This document shows positions 58,121 to 64,000 of a stretch of DNA of 64,000 bases, piece after piece. Origin of the DNA: JAWKWH01 sp963669455 (GTDB lineage Bacteria > Pseudomonadota > Alphaproteobacteria > Rhizobiales > Rhizobiaceae). Every line of letters starts with the position of its first letter. The first letter of the stretch is position 1. Location: contig OY770026.1 of assembly GCA_963669455.1 (NCBI GenBank), positions 3,720,001-3,784,000 on the forward strand. The letters are read 5' to 3'. A model generated the notes under the pieces. That model worked only from the letters and a program-made list of their open reading frames with translations, searched no databases and was not told where the DNA came from. Made by a program: the position numbers and the translations under genes.

Positions 58121-60343
58121 GTTCAACGGAACCGTGAGCCGCGCATTCAAAGACCAGCTGTCGACCCCTTGCTCGAACAGGCCGTAGCTTCCGTTAATCC
58201 CAGCTGAGGCGCCGTTTTCGAACTGGAACGCAACGCCGCCGTTCAGCGTCGCCCCTGCTCCAACCTGTTCAGCCCTTATGCCGGACGCCAATATTCGCTG
58301 TTCGAAACTGCGGAAATTATAGCTGGCAAAAAGCCCGATCGATGGCGTGAAAGTTTCAATGGCACCGGAACCCTCGAACGTGCGGGCAAAGGACGCGCCT
58401 GTCGAAACATGGCCTGTCTCGGTGGTTGAACCGGGCACGAGCGCGCCGGTACTGTCCACATAGGCGTCGCGGTCGACGCTGGCGATGGACGCCATCAGGC
58501 TGGGCGTCATGACCACTTCGCCCAATTGCACCGCGCCGGACAGGCCGGTGGTGGCGGCCAGCACAGACACGTCGAACGATCCCGTGGCGCCACCGATGTT
58601 GATGTCGTTTTGGCCATGGGTATAGGACACCGAGCCAAACAGATTGAGCAGCGATGTCAGCTTGTGGTTGGCAAAAAGCGAAACGCCCCAATAGTCACCG
58701 TCAAGCGTGGCAGCGTTGGCGGCAGACGATACTTCACCGGTTTTGTAGTTGCCGGCAATGCCGACAGCCGTGCGTGGGTTGATCTGCACTGCGCCACCCG
58801 TTGATATTTCCCAAATGGTAGCGTTGCGATTCTGGCCGGCGCGGCCATCGTCCAATCCGGACACACTGCCGGTGACAAACCAGGTGACCGGCAGGCCGCC
58901 GATCTGGCTGATAATCGCATAGTTTCCGGTCAGGCCATCAATTGTGCGTTCGGAGGTATTGCCGGACTGGTTGAGAACGACATTGAAACGGGTATTATCC
59001 TGCTGATTTTCGGGGAAATAGCCGGCAGGCGCGATGTTTTTCTGGCATTCTTTAAGCTTGCTTTCGATCCTGTCCAATTGGCCATAGAGGCTATTGACCA
59101 GGTCGAGTATCGACAACGCCGCTGCGATTTTTTGAGATTTGGCCTCCGTTCTGACATCAGCCTTGATAAGCGCTTCCGATAGCTCGGACCTGTACCCCCT
59201 GCCTTTAACACGGGGGTCCGCCAGTCCCTCAGCAGAGAGTGCGTACTCCAAAATTGTTTCAATCGCACCTTCGATCGTCTGTCTTTGGTCCGCATCAAAA
59301 ACAGCATCTAACGCCTCGTCCAGATTTGACTGAGCTTGCTCGATCAGGACCAGCAACTTTCGCTGCTCCGCTTCCAGCTCATCGCAGCTCGCTTGCCGTT
59401 CTTCTGCCTGTTGTTCTCCGCCAGACTCAGCGGGCGACGGAGTAAGCCCGTCGCCTTGAGCATCGGCAGTTGCTTCGATAGAGGTCGGTGGGCATTCACT
59501 GGAAGCGAGTTTGGCTTCCAACAACGCAATCTCTTCCTTGTTCGCTTTGACATCGCCAGCCAGTTCGTTCGCGCGCCCTAAACCTGCTGCGTGCCCGCTA
59601 CCGACTAGCCCACTCCTTTGGGCACGAGCCAAGGATTCAAGCAAACTATCGATTTCGTTTTCAAAGCTTTCATTGTCAGCCTTCAGGGTTTCGATCTGCT
59701 CACGAAGCGAATCGCACACGGCTTTTCGGGCCTGCGTTTCCCGTTCCTTCGCCCGTTTTTTTTCACCAAGCCTAATCAGGAACGGTATGAACCCGCCGCC
59801 TCGCGCTCCAACAGCTGGCTCGACAAATGTCCCCACCAATTGATCCGCCGTGGCAGCTTTCTGTTCCGGTGTCACCGCGCCGCCAGTGACGCCACCACCA
59901 TCGCAATCGAATTGGATCGTCACGGATTGGCCGGTTAGAAGGCCCATTACATCAATCAGAATGGAGCTTTGGGTTGTCGGGCCCGATGTGCCGACCGTGA
60001 TCTTCCCGGCGATTCTTTTGGACGCCGTGCCGGTGGAATTATCCAGTTTCACCTCGCCATTGGCAAATCTGACAGTAATTTTAACCCCGGCGGGAACCTC
60101 GGCGAAAATGGTGATCGTCTCACCAGCCGACAGGGTGAATATCTGACCAGAATTCAGTGTGGCTCCGCCATTCATATTGGCGATGTAGCTGGCGCCATTC
60201 ACGGTGTTGCAATCAGGTGATGCCGCCAGTGCCGGCTGCGCTGTGGCGATGAAACCGGCAATGGTCAAAGCCGGAAGGCCAAGGCAGGCTGAATGACCAA
60301 ACAGCCTGTTGAATTTGGAAAAAGCACCTACGCTTGCCGTCAT
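58118..60343 (-). CDS. Autotransporter-like outer-membrane protein with coiled-coil passenger
   Basis: A 741-residue protein with a signal peptide ending ATAQPALA at about residue 41, a beta-rich region to about 170, then long charged coiled coils (KKRAKERETQARKAVCDSLRE to about 440) with a few Cys. The last 290 or so residues alternate hydrophobic and polar positions as in an autotransporter beta-barrel (WEISTGGAVQINPRTAVGIAG, YWGVSLFANHKL, VSTGASFARTF, SLNARLTVPLN). The final residue is Asn rather than the common aromatic. The TAG stop comes from repeat B4, so the end may have been altered. It is probably surface-exposed; adhesion is a guess. Confidence 0.75.
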   Translation of the reverse strand: MTASVGAFSKFNRLFGHSACLGLPALTIAGFIATAQPALAASPDCNTVNGASYIANMNGGATLNSGQIFTLSAGETITIFAEVPAGVKITVRFANGEVKLDNSTGTASKRIAGKITVGTSGPTTQSSILIDVMGLLTGQSVTIQFDCDGGGVTGGAVTPEQKAATADQLVGTFVEPAVGARGGGFIPFLIRLGEKKRAKERETQARKAVCDSLREQIETLKADNESFENEIDSLLESLARAQRSGLVGSGHAAGLGRANELAGDVKANKEEIALLEAKLASSECPPTSIEATADAQGDGLTPSPAESGGEQQAEERQASCDELEAEQRKLLVLIEQAQSNLDEALDAVFDADQRQTIEGAIETILEYALSAEGLADPRVKGRGYRSELSEALIKADVRTEAKSQKIAAALSILDLVNSLYGQLDRIESKLKECQKNIAPAGYFPENQQDNTRFNVVLNQSGNTSERTIDGLTGNYAIISQIGGLPVTWFVTGSVSGLDDGRAGQNRNATIWEISTGGAVQINPRTAVGIAGNYKTGEVSSAANAATLDGDYWGVSLFANHKLTSLLNLFGSVSYTHGQNDINIGGATGSFDVSVLAATTGLSGAVQLGEVVMTPSLMASIASVDRDAYVDSTGALVPGSTTETGHVSTGASFARTFEGSGAIETFTPSIGLFASYNFRSFEQRILASGIRAEQVGAGATLNGGVAFQFENGASAGINGSYGLFEQGVDSWSLNARLTVPLN

Positions 60344-60458
60344 GGAATCCCCCGACCCGATATGATCTTACTTTTTTGAATGGCTGGGCGTTGCAGCGCC
60401 GTGCCAATGAAAGCCATTTCCATGGCTTTGAAGGGACCATATTGAAGTGGATTGGATT

Positions 60459-60482
60459 TCCTAGCTAACCGGCTGGCTAGGA
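60459..60482. promoter_or_regulatory. Lux-box-like dyad upstream of the autotransporter-like gene
   Basis: TCCTAGC and GCTAGGA are perfect inverted arms separated by 10 bp, a geometry like LuxR-family sites. It lies about 115 bp upstream of the autotransporter-like start and between that gene and a LuxR-family regulator gene. Binding is inference. Confidence 0.45.
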
Positions 60483-60497
60483 TTTAGGGCCTCTTGT

Positions 60498-60602
60498 CAG
60501 GGCATTTTTCGCCCGAACAGAATCACATGTGCGAAAAATGCTTCAATGGTTCCAGCTGAGTACAGGCGTTGCCGTGGTTCAAAGCAACCGCAAAACGACC
60601 TA
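60498..60602. repeat. Family A palindromic repeat, copy A3 (full length)
   Basis: 105 bp. The stem GCATTTTTCGC / GCGAAAAATGC, loop and right end CCGCAAAACGACCTA match A1 and A2. The left flank is CA rather than TA. The right-hand CTA (60600-60602) is the TAG stop codon of the LuxR-family gene. Confidence 0.85.
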
Positions 60603-61418
60603 GTTGACCAACCAGCCTGAACGGGCGGCCTTGGCAATGGTTTCCGCACGTGAACCAGCGTTCAATTTGCGCATCAGGTTTGCAATGTGAAACTTGACCG
60701 TGTGCGAGGTGACAGACAATGTATCGGCAATTTGTTCATTGGACATGCCCCGCGCCATCAGCGAAAGACATTGCTGTTCGCGAACGGTCATTTTCGTTCC
60801 TTTCCAACTGGCCGCCTCGTTCATGGTGATGAAATCAGAGGCGGCGATTGCGAAGAGCCTTGCCAGGTCAACGATTTTGGTAACCTGCTCATGATCGTTT
60901 TGCCCCTCGTGAAAGGCCCGTTCCAGCCCCCAGCACCACAATACCTGCTTGCGGAAGGGCGTGTGCAAAGGCACATAAACATCATTCATGAGCCGGAATT
61001 TTTGCAGGAACTTGAACACTGCGTGTTTCTGCCTGCCCCTGTCCAACCCACGTTTGACGTCCGCGGTGGAAAAGGGCTCGGTGCGATTGGCAGCCGTTTC
61101 GATGGTCGGGTCGTTGAAATATAGTTGGCGGTCGAAATAGTACGTCTCAACCGGCTTCATATAGAGCGGCCCCCGCATTGTCGCCAGATACGGAATGGCT
61201 TCATCTTTATCACCCTGGATTGTTTGCGGCTGCGAGGCATTTGGATAGGCCCAGAACGCAAACCCCTTGATGCAATGGGCTTTGAGACAGTTCTCAAGCA
61301 ATTCGACAGCGTCATCGTAGCTGGCCAGAGCCGGAATGGCCCTACTGAAACAAAGCAATGGATCGTCGACAGATTTATCCAGCATCATTCCCATGGAAGT
61401 CCCGTGCAATATCCGCAT
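60600..61418 (-). CDS. LuxR family regulator (solo, autoinducer-binding-like)
   Basis: A 272-residue regulator. The C-terminal GerE-type HTH is MTVREQQCLSLMARGMSNEQIADTLSVTSHTVKFHIANLMRKL. The N-terminal domain contains YYFDRQLYFNDPTIE, recalling the Y-x-x-x-D-P signature of acyl-homoserine-lactone receptors. No luxI-type synthase is present, so it is a solo that may sense foreign or other signals. ATG 61418 has AAAGGA upstream; a longer open frame would overlap the divergent nitroreductase and is rejected. The stop codon lies in repeat A3. Confidence 0.85.
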   Translation of the reverse strand: MRILHGTSMGMMLDKSVDDPLLCFSRAIPALASYDDAVELLENCLKAHCIKGFAFWAYPNASQPQTIQGDKDEAIPYLATMRGPLYMKPVETYYFDRQLYFNDPTIETAANRTEPFSTADVKRGLDRGRQKHAVFKFLQKFRLMNDVYVPLHTPFRKQVLWCWGLERAFHEGQNDHEQVTKIVDLARLFAIAASDFITMNEAASWKGTKMTVREQQCLSLMARGMSNEQIADTLSVTSHTVKFHIANLMRKLNAGSRAETIAKAARSGWLVN

Positions 61419-61463
61419 TGAAACATCCTTTCTTTTTTTTTGCGAGCATGCTTCTTTCCAGCC

Positions 61464-62135
61464 ATGAAAAAATCGACCCATATTCCGCTTCAATTTGCTG
61501 ACAAGGCCGAGCCGGAGATGACCGTCGCAGCGTCCGGCTTTCGCGCTTTTATGGCGAAACGGCGCACGGTGCGGGATTTTTCCGACCGTCCCGTGCCACG
61601 GTCCGTGATCGAGGATTGTGTGATGACGGCAGCCGGTGCGCCGTCGGGCGCCAACCAGCAGCCATGGACCTTCGTGTGCATATCCGATTCCAAAACCAAA
61701 CATGCCATCCGGCTGGCGGCCGAGGAGGAAGAGCGCGCTTTTTATGCCGGCCGCGCTGGAGAGGAATGGCTGGAAGCGCTTGAGCTGTTCGGCACTGACG
61801 AGAACAAGCCATTTCTGGAAACCGCGCCCTGGCTGATCGCAATCTTCGCGCAGCGGTGGGGCCATGATGCCAATGGCAAACGCGTCAAACACTATTACGT
61901 GCCTGAATCGGTGGGTATCGCTTCGGGGCTGCTCATCGCAGCGCTGCACAATGCGGGGCTTGCGACCCTTACGCATACGCCAGCACCAATGGGGTTTCTG
62001 ACCGGCATTTGCGGACGGCCTGAAAACGAAAAACCGGTCATCCTGCTGGTTGCGGGCTATCCGGCAGAAGACGCGAAAGTGCCCGCAATCGACAAAAAGG
62101 CGGCCAGCGAGGTGATCGTCTGGAAGGAGCCGTGA
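61464..62135 (+). CDS. Nitroreductase-fold flavoprotein, iodotyrosine deiodinase-like
   Basis: A 223-residue FMN protein. RRTVRDFSDRPVP and SGANQQPWTFV are the FMN-binding start of the nitroreductase fold. The substrate-lid region carries Glu90, Tyr94 and Lys115 with the spacing E-x3-Y-x20-K of iodotyrosine deiodinase (human Glu157, Tyr161, Lys182), and NKPFLETAPWLIAIF also matches. IYD-type enzymes reductively dehalogenate halotyrosines. ATG 61464 is the first sensible start, 45 bp from the divergent LuxR gene. The arfB gene overlaps its end (GTGA). Confidence 0.85.
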   Translation: MKKSTHIPLQFADKAEPEMTVAASGFRAFMAKRRTVRDFSDRPVPRSVIEDCVMTAAGAPSGANQQPWTFVCISDSKTKHAIRLAAEEEERAFYAGRAGEEWLEALELFGTDENKPFLETAPWLIAIFAQRWGHDANGKRVKHYYVPESVGIASGLLIAALHNAGLATLTHTPAPMGFLTGICGRPENEKPVILLVAGYPAEDAKVPAIDKKAASEVIVWKEP

Positions 62136-62566
62136 GTATTCACGATGACATCGTGGTGCGCGGCCAGACGGTATTTTCCGGCGAGCTGCACGAAACGTTC
62201 ATCCGCTCTTCGGGCCCTGGCGGACAAAACGTCAACAAAGTGGCAACGGCAGTTCAATTGTCATTTGACGCGGTCAATGCAGCAGGCCTGAACGATGTGA
62301 CGCGGCATCGGCTGATCAAAGCTGCGGGAAACCGTGCATCAAAAGCCGGTATTATTTTGATCGAGGCTTCCCGTTACCGCACACAGGAGAGAAACCGTCA
62401 GGACGCGCGTGAGCGGTTGACGGCGCTATTGGTCAAGGCGACCGAACCGCCGCCGCCAAAACGCCGCAAGACCAAGCCCACCAAAGGGTCGGTCGAGCGC
62501 AGACTGAAGGCGAAAGCCGGGCGGGCGCAAGTCAAGAAAATGCGCGGGCGCATCCGGGACGAATAG
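62132..62566 (+). CDS. arfB: Alternative ribosome-rescue factor / peptidyl-tRNA hydrolase ArfB
   Basis: A 144-residue class I release-factor-like protein with the catalytic GGQ at residues 30-32 (SSGPGGQNVNKVAT) and a basic, disordered C-terminal tail rich in Lys and Arg (KRRKTKPTKG, KAKAGRAQVKK) that enters the empty mRNA channel. It frees stalled ribosomes lacking a stop codon. The start is GTG, overlapping the preceding stop (GTGA). Confidence 0.95.
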   Translation: MSIHDDIVVRGQTVFSGELHETFIRSSGPGGQNVNKVATAVQLSFDAVNAAGLNDVTRHRLIKAAGNRASKAGIILIEASRYRTQERNRQDARERLTALLVKATEPPPPKRRKTKPTKGSVERRLKAKAGRAQVKKMRGRIRDE

Positions 62567-62599
62567 AGGGCTTTGGCCGGTGGGCAGCTCAAGCCCCAA

Positions 62600-63043
62600 T
62601 CATCCGCAATCAACCGGTTTTGGTTCCTGCAAAAAAGCTGGAGTTGTGATTTTGTAGAAGTCGGAATTGAACCTCACATTCTTGAAGAAAAATCCCTTGT
62701 CATAGGTCTGGAAAATAATCCGGAAATAGACGTTCGACGCCTGGCTCCGGTCGGCGGTGACGACCAGAAATTCCTGGGCAAAATCGCCCAGATCGCCAAC
62801 CTGATAGACCGTGCCCTTGCTCATGGTGAAATTCTGCAATTCTGCCCGGAATATCGGATCCAGCTTGGCGCGATCGGTTTCCGGCCAAAGGCGCGCAAGC
62901 TTCGAAAGCTGGCTGATTGCAGCATCGGCACCCTTTTCCAATGACGCGGCGAACTCGCAGGTTTCCACTTTTGGATCCTGAGCCAGCGCCGGTCCGGCAA
63001 ACATCAGTGACATAGCGAGCGCGGCGGTAATTTTTTTCTTCAT
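62600..63043 (-). CDS. Small exported protein of unknown function
   Basis: A 147-residue protein with a clear signal peptide (MKKKITAALAMSLMFAGPALA, cleavage after residue 21). The mature part has one Cys near each end (VETCEFAA and PVDCG), which could form a disulfide. It contains an amphipathic region (GADAAISQLSKLARLWPE) followed by beta-rich sequence. I recognise no domain. It is convergent with arfB and divergent from alkB, with a 66-bp shared promoter gap. Confidence 0.8.
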   Translation of the reverse strand: MKKKITAALAMSLMFAGPALAQDPKVETCEFAASLEKGADAAISQLSKLARLWPETDRAKLDPIFRAELQNFTMSKGTVYQVGDLGDFAQEFLVVTADRSQASNVYFRIIFQTYDKGFFFKNVRFNSDFYKITTPAFLQEPKPVDCG

Positions 63044-63109
63044 TCCGATATTGTTCCCGTTTTATCAACAGATCATTGGCAGCCGAAATCAATCAGCTAA
63101 AGTCCGCTC

Positions 63110-63727
63110 ATGCAAGTTTTACCAAAAGGTGTCCGCCATATGCCGGACTATCTCAACGCGGGCGCGCAAGCCGGGCTTGTTCAGGATATCCGTGATATCA
63201 TTGCCAAGGCACCGCTTTTCACGCCGGCAATGCCGCGCACTGGCAAGCCGTTAAGTGTCCGCATGAGCAATTGCGGCGCGCTTGGCTGGGTGACCGACAA
63301 GGACAGAGGTTATCGCTATCAGGCGATGCATCCGGTGACGGGGAGGCCGTGGCCCGGCATGCCGGAAAGACTGCTTCGGTTGTGGGACGATGTTTCCGGG
63401 TGCGATCTTCAGCCGGAAGCCTGCCTGATCAACTTTTACTCCGAAGAAGCCCGTATGGGGATGCATCAGGACCGCGATGAAGACAATTTCGATGCGCCGG
63501 TGGTCTCGATTTCGCTTGGCGACAGTTGCCTGTTCCGCATTGGTGATACGTCTCGCGGCGGACGCACGGTCTCGCTTAAGCTGAACAGCGGCGATGTTGT
63601 CGTTCTGGGAGGCGAAGGCCGGCTCTGCTTTCACGGCGTCGACCGGATTTACCCGGCAACCTCGGCACTTTTGAAAAATGGCGGGCGTTTAAATCTGACG
63701 CTCAGAAGGGTAACTGCCGGTGAATGA
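63110..63727 (+). CDS. alkB: AlkB-type DNA alkylation repair dioxygenase
   Basis: A 205-residue Fe(II)/2-oxoglutarate dioxygenase that removes N1-methyladenine and N3-methylcytosine damage oxidatively. Iron ligands are His and Asp of GMHQDRDE plus the His of RLCFHGVDRI. The 2-oxoglutarate Arg lies in GGRLNLTLRRV, and NFYSEEARMG is the nucleotide-lid region. It is a stand-alone gene (no ada), facing the partial coaA gene, whose stop lies 12 bp away. Confidence 0.94.
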   Translation: MQVLPKGVRHMPDYLNAGAQAGLVQDIRDIIAKAPLFTPAMPRTGKPLSVRMSNCGALGWVTDKDRGYRYQAMHPVTGRPWPGMPERLLRLWDDVSGCDLQPEACLINFYSEEARMGMHQDRDEDNFDAPVVSISLGDSCLFRIGDTSRGGRTVSLKLNSGDVVVLGGEGRLCFHGVDRIYPATSALLKNGGRLNLTLRRVTAGE

Positions 63728-63739
63728 CAGAGCATCCCG

Positions 63740-64000
63740 TCACAGTTTTCTGAGCGCCACTTCCTGCACCAGATGGTCAGCGCCCTTTTTCAATATCAGG
63801 TCGGCACGGGGCCGTGTCGGGCGGATGTTTTCGCGCAGGTTTTTCAGATTGATATTGGTCCACAGATTGCTGGCAATTGCCAGGGCCGCTTCACGCGACA
63901 ATTCAGAATAGCGATGAAAAAAGGAGCTTGGGTCCTTGAAAGCCGTGTCGCGCAGCCGCATGAAACGATCAACATACCATTTGTGGATCAACGCCTCGTC
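63740..64000 (-). CDS. coaA: Type I pantothenate kinase, C-terminal part
   Basis: The frame is open to the right edge of the window; the visible 86 or so residues are the C-terminus. KWYVDRFMRLRDTAFKDPSSFFHRY, INLKNLRENIRPTRPRADLIL and KGADHLVQEVALRKL are nearly diagnostic for bacterial CoaA, which phosphorylates pantothenate in the first step of coenzyme A synthesis. The nucleotide-binding part lies outside the window. Confidence 0.93.
   Translation of the reverse strand, partial: DEALIHKWYVDRFMRLRDTAFKDPSSFFHRYSELSREAALAIASNLWTNINLKNLRENIRPTRPRADLILKKGADHLVQEVALRKL

Overview
The window is chromosomal DNA of moderately high GC content from an alphaproteobacterium, almost certainly Hyphomicrobiales (Rhizobiales). 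The evidence is gene content and order: pckA next to chvI-chvG, then EIIA(Man)-HPr, ahcY, a DivL-type kinase with tyrosine in the H-box, TsaE fused to a sugar kinase, MurU, addB-addA, trxA, folC, accD and trpABF, plus an AccD whose zinc ribbon has decayed in the way I recall from rhizobial AccD. I saw no rRNA, tRNA, CRISPR array, prophage or transposase gene.

Layout. 1-3.5 kb: end of a DUF2339 membrane protein, then a LacI regulator divergent from an HpsN-type (sulfopropanediol) dehydrogenase, with two LacI-type palindromes between them. 3.6-17.7 kb: an apparent single regulon around a TetR operator. One arm carries an SDR, a MaoC hydratase, an APH-like kinase and a second SDR. The other carries tetR, an acyl-CoA dehydrogenase of ACAD10/11 type, two quinone-oxidoreductase-like proteins, a Liv-type ABC importer, an acyl-CoA synthetase and a binding protein, closed by a terminator. 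The kinase and dehydrogenase correspond to the two halves of animal ACAD10/11, which suggests catabolism of 4-hydroxy acids through a phosphorylated acyl-CoA.

17.7-29.5 kb: a nitronate monooxygenase, then an amine/gamma-glutamyl gene set (FAD oxidoreductase, type III glutamine synthetase, a split glutamate-synthase-like trio GlxBCD, two uncharacterised small proteins, a nitrilase) with a divergent GntR regulator and a class I amidotransferase. 29.6-38.8 kb: a secreted TPR protein, trpF-trpB-trpA-accD-folC, a TetR/YciI pair, a cupin and thioredoxin. 38.9-50.7 kb: addA, addB, murU, tsaE-amgK and the DivL-like kinase, all on the minus strand. 50.8-57.8 kb: ahcY, ptsH, EIIA, chvG, chvI and, divergently, pckA; hprK is missing from its usual place between chvG and EIIA. 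58-64 kb: an autotransporter-like protein, a LuxR solo, an iodotyrosine-deiodinase-like nitroreductase with arfB, a small secreted protein, alkB and the end of coaA.

Scattered through the window are seven copies of TA-flanked repeats: four long (family B, 309-412 bp) and three short (family A, 77-105 bp). They have inverted ends. In family B the ends and three internal helices differ between copies yet remain base-paired within each copy, often through compensatory changes and with G.T wobbles confined to one strand. Four copies end exactly where a neighbouring gene ends and supply its TAG stop codon. I regard this repeat system as the most unusual thing in the window.
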